Shown here: positions 35,695 through 43,177 of the stretch, piece by piece
How positions within the stretch are numbered: the first letter of the stretch is position 1
How the letters are laid out: the number at the start of each line of letters is the position of its first letter
Source: Rhodospirillales bacterium
Lineage (GTDB): Bacteria; Pseudomonadota; Alphaproteobacteria; Rhodospirillales; UBA2165
NCBI GenBank assembly: GCA_028823885.1
Contig: JAPPFK010000160.1
Span: 1 to 51,288, forward strand
DNA length: 51,288 bases
Direction: 5' to 3'
The notes under the pieces: model-generated
Seen by the model: the letters and a program-made list of their open reading frames with translations, nothing else
Told to the model about the DNA's origin: nothing
Database searches by the model: none
Translations under genes and position numbers: made by a program

Positions 35695-37286
35695 GCCGCC
35701 GGCTGAGGCCGCGCCGCCTCGTGCTCCTCGGCCAACTGCCGGAGCGCAAAGCGCTGAATCTTGCCGGTCGCGGTTTGCGGCATGGCGTCGACGAAATACA
35801 TCCGCCGCGGACATTTGTAGATCGACAGCGTCGAGGTCAGATGGTCGGTCAACTCCTGCTCGACCGTGGACCGGGCGGACGCGCCGTCGGGCCCGACCAT
35901 GAACAGCGCGAGCCGGATGAGCCCGTCCTCGTTGGGCACCCCGACCACGGCGGCCTCGGCGACGCGGGGATTCTTGAGGACTTCGGTTTCGATTTCGCCG
36001 GGCGCCACCCACTGGCCGGAAATCTTCAGCATGTCGTCGCCCCGCCCGTGATATTCGTAGAAACCCTCATTATCGCGGACGAAGACGTCATTGGTGCAGT
36101 ACCAGCCGTCCTTGAATACCGCGCGGGTCCTGTCGTCGAGGTTCCAATAGCCCTGCGCCACCGAATCCATGCGCACCCAAAGAACGCCGGGCGTATCGTC
36201 CTCCTCGACCAACTCGCCCCGGTCATCGATCAGTTTCACCTTGGTCCCGGGCGTGGGTTTGCCGGTCCGGCCCGCCCTATGGCTCTCGGGCGTCCCGGCG
36301 ATGAAGAGGAAGCAGGTTTCGGTCGCGCCGATGCCGTCCAACACAAGCCGGCCCGTCGCCGCCTGCCATTCCTCGAACAGACCCGCCGGCAGTTTCTCGC
36401 CGGCCGAGACATAGTGGCGGACGTTGCGGAATGCCTCGCCGCCGGCGACGTCCGCCCGCAGAAGATTGCGATAGAAGGTCGGCACGCTCAGCACGATGGT
36501 CGGCTTGAACTTCGAGACCACACCCGCGACCGCCTCCGCGTCCGGCCAATCGGGATAGAGGATCGTCGTCGCGCCGAGATGCAGCGAAGCGAACAGGCAG
36601 TGCCCCAGCGAGAAGGCGAAAAACAGTTTCGATGAACAATAAATCCGGTCCCCCCGCCCCATGCCGAGGGATTCGCCCAAGTGCCTCGGCGAGGTGAAGA
36701 CCGTCCGCTGCGTGTGGACGACCCCCTTGGGCTTCCCGGTGGTGCCCGAGGAATACATCCAGAAAGCGGGCTCATCCGCGGCCATCTCGACCGCATCCAG
36801 GGCCGACGATTCGGTGGCCGCAAGCTCCATCAAATCGGGAAATCCGCCGCCCTCGGCGTGGGTCGTGACGACCGAAGGCTTGACCGATAGACCGTCCTCG
36901 ATTTCCCGGTAGAGCCCGACGAACATGCCGTCCAGGATCAGGACGGTGCAGCCGCTGTCCTCGATGGTGTACGCCAAATCCTCCGCCGTGAGCCGCAAAT
37001 TCAATGCGACCGGAACGGCGCCGATCTTGAGCGCACCGAGGTAGGCGTAAACGAATTCGGGACGATCCAGGACCATCATCACCACCCGGTCGCCCTTCCC
37101 TACCCCGAGGGTCCGCAAGGTGTTGCCGGCCCGGTTCATGCGGTCGGCCACCTGCTCGTAGGTGACCGCCTCGTCGCCGCAGAGTATCGCCACGTCATGG
37201 TGCTGGCTCCGCGTCAGCGGCGGCTCCATGATGACCTCTGCCATGTTCACGACGGTCCGGGAATTCCGGTTCGGCGGCCTCGTCAT
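35691..37286 (-). CDS. Benzoate-CoA-ligase-family acyl-CoA synthetase
   Basis: 531-residue adenylate-forming enzyme. AMP-binding motif WMYSSGTTGKPKGVVHTQRT, substrate-domain SSKLFFAFSLGHCLF and TFYRNLLRAD, LDGIGATETCFLFI, then WYCTNDVFVRDNEGFYEYHG, GRGDDMLKISGQWVAPGEIE and the C-terminal catalytic Lys in TATGKIQRFALR. FAFSLG and the overall pattern resemble benzoate/aryl-CoA ligases rather than acetyl-CoA synthetase. It activates a carboxylic acid, probably aromatic, as a CoA thioester. ATG 37286 (GGGGAG upstream) is chosen; ATG 37244 is possible. No ring-cleavage or beta-oxidation gene lies nearby. Confidence 0.92.
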   Translation of the reverse strand: MTRPPNRNSRTVVNMAEVIMEPPLTRSQHHDVAILCGDEAVTYEQVADRMNRAGNTLRTLGVGKGDRVVMMVLDRPEFVYAYLGALKIGAVPVALNLRLTAEDLAYTIEDSGCTVLILDGMFVGLYREIEDGLSVKPSVVTTHAEGGGFPDLMELAATESSALDAVEMAADEPAFWMYSSGTTGKPKGVVHTQRTVFTSPRHLGESLGMGRGDRIYCSSKLFFAFSLGHCLFASLHLGATTILYPDWPDAEAVAGVVSKFKPTIVLSVPTFYRNLLRADVAGGEAFRNVRHYVSAGEKLPAGLFEEWQAATGRLVLDGIGATETCFLFIAGTPESHRAGRTGKPTPGTKVKLIDDRGELVEEDDTPGVLWVRMDSVAQGYWNLDDRTRAVFKDGWYCTNDVFVRDNEGFYEYHGRGDDMLKISGQWVAPGEIETEVLKNPRVAEAAVVGVPNEDGLIRLALFMVGPDGASARSTVEQELTDHLTSTLSIYKCPRRMYFVDAMPQTATGKIQRFALRQLAEEHEAARPQPAA

Positions 37287-37344
37287 GCGCTCCCCAGTGT
37301 ATCGAGACGACGTTTTTGGCCGCAGCCGATGCTCCGGCGCCGAT

Positions 37345-37373
37345 ATTGTTGGGCAGCCGAACTATTTCGTCAA
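37345..37373 (-). promoter_or_regulatory. Predicted promoter of the CoA ligase-marR operon
   Basis: On the minus strand TTGACG (37373-37368) is followed after 17 bp by AACAAT (37350-37345), about 60 bp before the ligase ATG. It sits just downstream of the small-protein terminator. I could not identify a clear MarR dyad over it. Confidence 0.45.
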
Positions 37374-37400
37374 GCGCCGCCGCCCGGCAAGTCCGCATGG

Positions 37401-37425
37401 CAAAACGGCGGCCCGAAGGCCGCCG
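37401..37425 (-). terminator. UUCG-loop intrinsic terminator of the 55-residue protein gene
   Basis: On the minus strand an 8-bp stem (CGGCGGCC/GGCCGCCG) closes a TTCG tetraloop at 37417-37414 and is followed by TTTTG at 37405-37401. It lies 26 bp beyond the stop codon of the small gene and ahead of the ligase promoter. Confidence 0.9.
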
Positions 37426-37450
37426 CGATATGCCGGTATTTCTGAGGCCG

Positions 37451-37618
37451 CTAGACGTCCTTGGGCCGCCGGTAGCGCCGGAAATCATCGACCCCGAATT
37501 TGATCAGCTTGGCCGGCGCGCTCACCAACCGTGAGCCGAGGCCGTAAACCACCCGGTCACGCTCTTGGCGGGCGGCGCGGACGACGTCCGGGTCCCACAG
37601 ATAATTCAAACCACTCAT
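37451..37618 (-). CDS. Small basic protein of 55 residues, unknown function
   Basis: Minus-strand frame from ATG at 37618 to TAG at 37451: MSGLNYLWDPDVVRAARQER, DRVVYGLGSRLVSAPAKLIK, FGVDDFRRYRRPKDV. A near-perfect Shine-Dalgarno (AAAGGAG) lies eight bases before the ATG, and a textbook UUCG terminator follows the stop, so the unit has both ends of a real monocistronic gene. The protein is rich in Arg (nine) with hydrophobic residues spaced as in an amphipathic helix around VVYGLGSRLVSAPAKLIKFG. It has no cysteines, no signal peptide and no transmembrane helix. I do not recognise a family. The divergent region 37619-38017 is AT-rich and dyad-rich. Confidence 0.75.
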   Translation of the reverse strand: MSGLNYLWDPDVVRAARQERDRVVYGLGSRLVSAPAKLIKFGVDDFRRYRRPKDV

Positions 37619-37735
37619 GACAGGTACTCCTTTATTCTTGATGTTTGGGCGGGCTCTGTCCGTGCATGTCCGTCCAGGAATATCAAAGACCTAGTGCGCA
37701 TCGACGATTGCCGCCAGCGCCAAATCGATACCTCT

Positions 37736-37756
37736 GATATGCAATAATCGCATATC
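37736..37756. promoter_or_regulatory. Inverted repeat GATATGC-N7-GCATATC, candidate operator
   Basis: Perfect 7-bp arms with a 7-bp AT-rich spacer, about 120 bp upstream of the 55-residue protein start. Size and symmetry fit a dimeric regulator site; the binder is unknown. Confidence 0.45.
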
Positions 37757-37796
37757 TCGGGAAAAGGAATTTTATATTTTAATATCAATCAGTTAT

Positions 37797-37838
37797 GGAA
37801 AATTTCCTGATTCTCAAATTCCGTATATTGTGGAATTT
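37797..37838. promoter_or_regulatory. Clustered GGAAATT/AATTTCC dyads, candidate operator pair
   Basis: GGAAAATTTCC at 37797-37807 is followed by AAATTCC (37816-37822), nine bases, and GGAATTT (37832-37838). The two dyads share the same half-site and their centres are about 25 bp apart, or roughly two to two and a half helical turns. Confidence 0.45.
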
Positions 37839-38017
37839 CCCAAATCCGCACCCTGAGCTATTCGTTTATGCAATGCTCGATCCGCGTCAGGGAGCCCTGT
37901 CCTGCCGGCGGGCGGAATACCGGCGGGAGAGATTGCTTGTCGGGGCCGCCGGGCCGACATAGCTTAGACTGGCATCAGAGCCAACTCCGGACCCCGACGC
38001 TGCCCATCGAGACCCAT

Positions 38018-40042
38018 ATGGATACCCATAGCCCAGAGGACCTCGGCAAGCTGCTCCAGGCATCCCAGGCGCGGATCACCGCCGACGAACTGCCGGCGCT
38101 GATCGCCGGGGTCGCCGCCGCGCCCGGCGGCGATGGCGGCATGGGGGACCCGGAGGCGTGGATGTCGATGGTCGCCGGGAGCCCGTCGGAACAACTGCGC
38201 GCGCATCTCCGCGCTGCGCTCGACGAGCACCCTCGGACCGACGCCGCGGCATCCGGCGACCAATCATCGGAGCGGCTGGCTCTGCTGCGCGGCTACCTGG
38301 CCGGCCGGGACATCGATGGCTTCATCGTTCCCTTGGCCGACGAGCATCAGGGGGAGTATGTCTCCAAACGGGCGCGCCGGCTGGCCTGGCTGACCGGATT
38401 TACCGGCTCGGCCGGCATTGCAATCGTCCTCGAGAACCGGGCGGCCGTCTTTGTCGACGGCCGCTACACCCTTCAGGCGGCGCAACAGGTGGACGAGGCC
38501 GCCTTCGCCATCTGTCCGATGGCGGACGTCAACCCGGCGGACTGGCTTGCCGACCAGGACATCGAAGGCCGGAAGATCGGCTTCGATCCCTGGCTTCACA
38601 CGGCCGATGGCGCGCTTCGGATGCGGACCGCCTGCGAAAAGGCCGGCGCGGCGTTCGTCCCACTGCCGCACAACGCCATCGACGCCGTTTGGGAGGATCA
38701 GCCCCCGCGGCCGCTCTCCCCGGTACTCTTGCATGGCGCCGACTTCGCCGGCCGATCCTCGGCCGAAAAACGCAACGAAATCGCCGAGGAAATGAAAAAG
38801 AAGGGTGAAAACGCCGTCGTTCTCACGGCGCCGGATTCCGTTGCCTGGCTTGCCAATATCAGAGGCGGCGACGTTCCCTATACGCCGCTGCCGCTGGGCT
38901 TCGGCGTCCTGCGCGACAGCGGCGAGTTGTCGCTGTTCGTCGACCGGCAAAAAGTCCTCCCCGAAACGGCGGCGGGCCTGGAACGGGGAATAGACATTGC
39001 GGACTACGACGACTTCGTCCCGGCCCTCACGGCGCTCGGCGCGGAAAACGCCGCGGTCCGGGTCGACCCGTCCAGCGCCGCGGAAGCGGTTTTCGAGACG
39101 CTGGAAACGGCCGGCGCCCATATTCGCCGCGGCGCCGACCCCTGCGCGCTGCCGAAGGCGTGCAAGAACGCGGCGGAACTGGACGGCACCCGGCGGGCCC
39201 ACGTCCGGGACGGCGCGGCGCTGACGCGGTTTCTCGCCTGGCTGGACCGCGAGGCCCTCGCCGCCGGCGCGACGGAAATGAGCGCCGCCGGCCGATTGGA
39301 AGCCTTTCGACGGGAAAACGACCTGATCCAGGGGCTGAGCTTCCCGACCATTTCCGGGGCCGGGCCCAACGGGGCCATCGTCCATTACCGCGTCACGCCG
39401 GAGACCGACAGGAAATTGGAGGCCGGCACCTTGTACCTGGTCGATTCCGGCGCGCAATATCTGGACGGCACCACCGATGTGACACGGACGGTCGCGCTGG
39501 GTGAACCGAGCGGCGAAATGCGGGACCGGTTCACCCGGGTGCTCAGGGGCCATATCGCCTTGGCGCGGGCCAGGTTTCCCGAAGGCACCTCCGGCTCGCA
39601 GCTGGATGTTCTCGCCCGCGCGCCGCTGTGGAACGCGGGCATCGATTTCGAGCACGGTACCGGGCACGGAGTCGGCAGCTATCTCGGCGTCCACGAGGGG
39701 CCCCACCGGATTTCCAAACTGCCCAACCGTGTCGGGCTTGAACCGGGGATGATCGTTTCCAACGAGCCCGGCTACTACAAGACGGGCGAGTACGGGATCA
39801 GGATCGAAAATCTGGTGACCGTGGTGGAAGCCGAGGCGGTCGAGGGCTCGGAACGGAAGACGTTCGGCTTCGAAACGCTGACCTGCGCGCCCATCGACCG
39901 GCGATTGATCGTTCGCCCGCTTCTCGACGCGGCCGAACTGGAATGGCTGAACGGCTATCACGCCTGGGTGGCGGAGGTCGTCTCGCCGCTCGTCGATCCC
40001 GAAACCCGCGACTGGCTCCGGCAGGCGACAAGGGAAATTTAG
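38018..40042 (+). CDS. Aminopeptidase P family metallopeptidase (M24B) with N-terminal extension
   Basis: 674 residues from the ATG at 38018 (MDTHSPEDLGKLLQASQARI). From about residue 85 it is a three-domain Xaa-Pro aminopeptidase: two creatinase-N domains (LLRGYLAGRDIDGFIVPLAD, RLAWLTGFTGSAGIAIVLEN; then VVLTAPDSVAWLANIRGGDV) and the M24 domain with metal ligands in LYLVDSGAQYLDGTTDVTRT, EHGTGHGVGSYLGVHEGP, NEPGYYKTGEYGIRIENLV. It removes an N-terminal residue preceding proline. Residues 1 to about 84, including DPEAWMSMVAGSPSEQLRAH, are not part of the usual enzyme; a shorter start near the core cannot be ruled out. Confidence 0.93.
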   Translation: MDTHSPEDLGKLLQASQARITADELPALIAGVAAAPGGDGGMGDPEAWMSMVAGSPSEQLRAHLRAALDEHPRTDAAASGDQSSERLALLRGYLAGRDIDGFIVPLADEHQGEYVSKRARRLAWLTGFTGSAGIAIVLENRAAVFVDGRYTLQAAQQVDEAAFAICPMADVNPADWLADQDIEGRKIGFDPWLHTADGALRMRTACEKAGAAFVPLPHNAIDAVWEDQPPRPLSPVLLHGADFAGRSSAEKRNEIAEEMKKKGENAVVLTAPDSVAWLANIRGGDVPYTPLPLGFGVLRDSGELSLFVDRQKVLPETAAGLERGIDIADYDDFVPALTALGAENAAVRVDPSSAAEAVFETLETAGAHIRRGADPCALPKACKNAAELDGTRRAHVRDGAALTRFLAWLDREALAAGATEMSAAGRLEAFRRENDLIQGLSFPTISGAGPNGAIVHYRVTPETDRKLEAGTLYLVDSGAQYLDGTTDVTRTVALGEPSGEMRDRFTRVLRGHIALARARFPEGTSGSQLDVLARAPLWNAGIDFEHGTGHGVGSYLGVHEGPHRISKLPNRVGLEPGMIVSNEPGYYKTGEYGIRIENLVTVVEAEAVEGSERKTFGFETLTCAPIDRRLIVRPLLDAAELEWLNGYHAWVAEVVSPLVDPETRDWLRQATREI

Positions 40043-40233
40043 CCGTCCTTCAGGCGGCCGGGGAGATCATGGAGCGCGCCGTCAATTCCTTCGAGGCCCG
40101 CAACTTCCATGACATTACGGGCCAGCGCACTTGATTGCCGAGCCGATATGGACAGAATAGCCGCCGATTAGGCTTTTCGGGGCAGGTCCGACATGACCAG
40201 ACACCTCACAGCCGCCACCGGGGCCAACGGCTA

Positions 40234-41658
40234 ATGGCGTCCGGGCGGAACACAAAGGGCGACTCCCGGGCCAGCTCCATCTGGGGCGGCCGGTTCGAGG
40301 CGGGGCCGTCGCAAATCATGGAAGAGATCAACGCTTCCATCGATTTCGACCGGCGCCTCTACCGGCAGGATATCGCCGCCTCCAAGGCGCATTGCGAAAT
40401 GCTGGTGCGTCAAGGGATCATTGCGCCCGAAGACGGGGACGCGATCCTCGGCGGGCTCGATAGGGTTCTGTCCGAAATCGAGAATGGCGATTTCGAATTC
40501 AAGACCGCGCTCGAGGACATCCACATGAACGTCGAGGGACGGCTGGCGGAACTGATCGGCGAGGCGGCCGGCCGGCTGCACACCGCCCGGTCCAGAAACG
40601 ACCAGGTGGCGACGGATTTCAAGCTGTGGGTCCGGGATGCCATCGACCAACTGGACGGCGGGCTGAGGAGCTTTCAGTCGGCGCTGATCACCGCCGCCGA
40701 GGCCCACGCCGCCACCATCATGCCGGGCTACACCCATCTGCAAACCGCCCAGCCGGTGACAGCCGGTCATCATCTGCTGGCCTACGTGGAAATGGCCGGG
40801 CGGGACCGGGGCCGGTTCGGCGACTGCCGGGCGCGGCTCAACGAGAACCCCTTGGGATCCGGGGCGTTGGCGGGAACGTCATTGCCCATCGACCGGCAGG
40901 CGACCTCGGAGGCGCTCGGCTTCGACCGGCCGGCGGCCAATTCCCTCGACGCCGTTTCGGACCGGGATTTCGCCATCGAGTTCCTGGCCGCCGCGGCCAT
41001 CACCGCAACGCACCTGTCGCGGCTCGCCGAGGAAATGGTGATCTGGGCCAGCGAGCCGTTTCGATTCATCACGCTGTCGGACGCCTTTTCGACCGGCAGC
41101 TCCATGCTGCCCCAGAAGCGCAACCCGGATGCCGCGGAACTGGTGCGCGCCAAGACCGGCCGCATTTTCGGGACGCTGATGGGCCTGCTCACGGTAATGA
41201 AGGGCCTGCCGCTGGCCTACAGCAAGGACATGCAGGAAGACAAACAGCCGGTTTTCGAAACCGCCGACGCGCTCAACCTGTGCCTTGCCGCCATGACCGG
41301 CATGATCGCCGACCTCAGGGTCGATGAAGACCGGATGAGGGTCGCCGCCGCCGCCGGGGGCTCCAACGCGGTCGACGTGGCGGATTGGCTGGTCAGAAAT
41401 TTGGACATGCCGTTCCGCGAAGCTCACCGCGTGACCGGAAACCTGGTGAAACTCGCCGAAAAGAAGTCCTGTCCGCTGGAAGACCTCGAGTTAGCCGACT
41501 TTCGTTCCGTCGAGCCCGGAATTACCGGCGACATCTATTCGGTCCTGGGTCTGGAGGAGTCGGTGGCCAGCAGGGTAAGCTATGGCGGGACCGCGCCCGC
41601 CAATGTGGCGGACGCCTGCGCCGAGGCACGGCGCCGGTTCCTGGACGGAGGCGACTGA
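40234..41658 (+). CDS. argH: Argininosuccinate lyase
   Basis: Splits argininosuccinate into arginine and fumarate, the last step of arginine synthesis. 474 residues from ATG 40234 ([20 protein letters not shown]); a start at 40135 would add 33 non-conserved residues. Key motifs: [48 protein letters not shown], and the superfamily signature [16 protein letters not shown] with the catalytic Ser loop, then [16 protein letters not shown]. Its TGA overlaps the lptM ATG, and lysA follows, the usual argH-lptM-lysA order. The 190 bp before it hold no clear gene. Confidence 0.97.
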   Translation: MASGRNTKGDSRASSIWGGRFEAGPSQIMEEINASIDFDRRLYRQDIAASKAHCEMLVRQGIIAPEDGDAILGGLDRVLSEIENGDFEFKTALEDIHMNVEGRLAELIGEAAGRLHTARSRNDQVATDFKLWVRDAIDQLDGGLRSFQSALITAAEAHAATIMPGYTHLQTAQPVTAGHHLLAYVEMAGRDRGRFGDCRARLNENPLGSGALAGTSLPIDRQATSEALGFDRPAANSLDAVSDRDFAIEFLAAAAITATHLSRLAEEMVIWASEPFRFITLSDAFSTGSSMLPQKRNPDAAELVRAKTGRIFGTLMGLLTVMKGLPLAYSKDMQEDKQPVFETADALNLCLAAMTGMIADLRVDEDRMRVAAAAGGSNAVDVADWLVRNLDMPFREAHRVTGNLVKLAEKKSCPLEDLELADFRSVEPGITGDIYSVLGLEESVASRVSYGGTAPANVADACAEARRRFLDGGD

Positions 41659-41795
41659 TGACACGGCGACGACTGGCCTTCCTCATGGCGGCGGTTATTT
41701 TGCTGCCGATCCTTGCCGCGTGCGGAAGAAAATCCGCGCTCGAACCGCCGCCCGAGGCCAAGCAGGAATATCCCCGGAAATATCCGACCCGATAG
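41658..41795 (+). CDS. lptM: Small lipoprotein, LptM/YifL-like
   Basis: 45 residues: [20 protein letters not shown] followed by the lipobox LAAC and GRKSALEPPPEAKQEYPRKY. The Arg-rich start, hydrophobic core and C-G-x-K-x-x-L-E-P-P pattern after the lipid-modified Cys are typical of the LptM family, which in E. coli helps the LptD/LptE LPS translocon mature in the outer membrane. Start at 41658 overlaps the argH stop (TGATG). Position between argH and lysA supports the call. Confidence 0.88.
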   Translation: MTRRRLAFLMAAVILLPILAACGRKSALEPPPEAKQEYPRKYPTR

Positions 41796-41821
41796 ACCGG
41801 CCAAACAGGGCTGACCGACCA

Positions 41822-43084
41822 ATGGACCACTTCGAATACCGCGACGGCGTCCTTCACGCCGAGAACGTGCCCCTCGACCGCATCGCCGATGAGGTCGGGA
41901 CGCCGTTCTATTGCTACTCGACGGCCACCATCGAGCGGCATATCGGGGTCTTCATGGACGGGCTCCAGCCCCTCGACGCAACGGTGTGCTATTCGGTAAA
42001 GGCGAACTCCAATCTGTCGGTCCTGAAGATCCTCGCCGCGAACGGCGCCGGCGCCGACGTGGTTTCGGGCGGCGAGCTCACCCGGGCCCTCAGGGCCGGG
42101 ATGCCGCCCGGCAAGATCGTGTTTTCGGGCGTCGGCAAGACCGAGGACGAAATCCGCCAGGCCATCCAGGCGGATATCCTGCAGATAAACGTCGAATCGG
42201 AACCGGAGCTGGAGGCCGTCAACCGGGTCGCCGGAGAGCTCGGAAAGACGGCCCGCGCCGCCGTCCGGCTCAATCCCGATATCGACGCCGGTTCTCACGA
42301 CAAAATCTCCACCGGACGCCGGGAGGACAAGTTCGGCATCGACTGGAACCGGGCTCACGAAGTGTTTACCGCCGGCGCGGCCTTGCCGCATGTCGACCTG
42401 GTCGGCCTCGCCATGCATATCGGCTCGCAGCTCGCCGATCTCCAGCCGTATCGGGAGGCCTTCACCCGGCTGCGCGACGTGACCGCGATGCTGCGGGCCG
42501 GCGGCTTCGAGATCCGGACCCTGGATCTCGGCGGCGGATTGGGCACCCCTTACGACGACGCGCCGATGCCCAGCCCGGCCGAGTACGGCGCCATGGTAAG
42601 GGAGGTCATCGGCGAGCTCGACTGCCGGTTCCTGTTCGAGCCGGGCCGCGTGATCGCCGGAAATGCAGGCGTTTTGGTGGCCCGCGTGGTCTACGTCAAG
42701 GAAGGGGCCACGCGGCGGTTTCTGATTCTCGACGCGGCCATGAACGATCTCATCCGCCCGGCCTTGTACGGCGCTTCCCATGCCATCGTCCCCATCGCCG
42801 AATCGGCGGACAAGGAGCGCGAACCGGCGGATATCGTGGGTCCGGTCTGCGAGACCGGAGATACGTTCGGCGAACGGATTCCCATGCCCGACATGGAATC
42901 CGGCGATCTCGTGGCGTTTCGGACCGCGGGCGCCTACGGCGCGGTCATGGCCTCGACCTATAATTCCCGTGCGCTGGTACCCGAAATATTGGTCAACGGC
43001 GATCAATTTGCGGTTGTCAGAGAGCGCATAGAGGTAGACGATTACCTGGCCCGCGAGAGCATCGCGCCCTGGCTGAACGGTTGA
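41822..43084 (+). CDS. lysA: Diaminopimelate decarboxylase
   Basis: Decarboxylates meso-diaminopimelate to lysine. 420 residues from ATG 41822 (MDHFEYRDGVLHAENVPLDR). Alanine-racemase-type barrel with the PLP Lys in VCYSVKANSNLSVLKIL, SGGELTRALRAGMPPGKIVF, DDKFGID-like REDKFGIDW, LGGGLGTPYDD and FEPGRVIAGNAGVLV; the C-terminal domain has GPVCETGDTFGE with the active-site Cys. It is 26 bp after lptM and 93 bp before the DUF4175 gene, the usual alphaproteobacterial order. Confidence 0.97.
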   Translation: MDHFEYRDGVLHAENVPLDRIADEVGTPFYCYSTATIERHIGVFMDGLQPLDATVCYSVKANSNLSVLKILAANGAGADVVSGGELTRALRAGMPPGKIVFSGVGKTEDEIRQAIQADILQINVESEPELEAVNRVAGELGKTARAAVRLNPDIDAGSHDKISTGRREDKFGIDWNRAHEVFTAGAALPHVDLVGLAMHIGSQLADLQPYREAFTRLRDVTAMLRAGGFEIRTLDLGGGLGTPYDDAPMPSPAEYGAMVREVIGELDCRFLFEPGRVIAGNAGVLVARVVYVKEGATRRFLILDAAMNDLIRPALYGASHAIVPIAESADKEREPADIVGPVCETGDTFGERIPMPDMESGDLVAFRTAGAYGAVMASTYNSRALVPEILVNGDQFAVVRERIEVDDYLARESIAPWLNG

Positions 43085-43177
43085 TCCGTCCGGGGCCCGG
43101 CGGGGGCATCGACTTCGACGTGCATATTTGCGCCGCGCGAGCGACGGAACCCGGCCAAAAGGGACGTTAAGTCAGGC

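Larger units (their letters stand above)
37619..38017. other. Divergent intergenic region, AT-rich core with dyads
   Basis: About 400 bp between the 55-residue protein gene (leftward) and the M24 peptidase gene (rightward). Positions about 37735-37870 are markedly AT-rich compared with flanking genes. This core holds GATATGC/GCATATC arms at 37736-37742 and 37750-37756, the palindrome GGAAAATTTCC at 37797-37807, and AAATTCC/GGAATTT at 37816-37822 and 37832-37838. It probably carries promoters for one or both flanking genes, but I could not choose a single -35/-10 pair. No second gene is visible. Confidence 0.6.

Noticed and set aside
40070..40135. Mini-frame of 21 codons (MERAVNSFEARNFHDITGQR...) after GGGGAG, between the peptidase and argH.
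   Set aside because: Good Shine-Dalgarno but no terminator, no recognised motif and no run of arginine codons typical of an attenuator; too little to support a gene.
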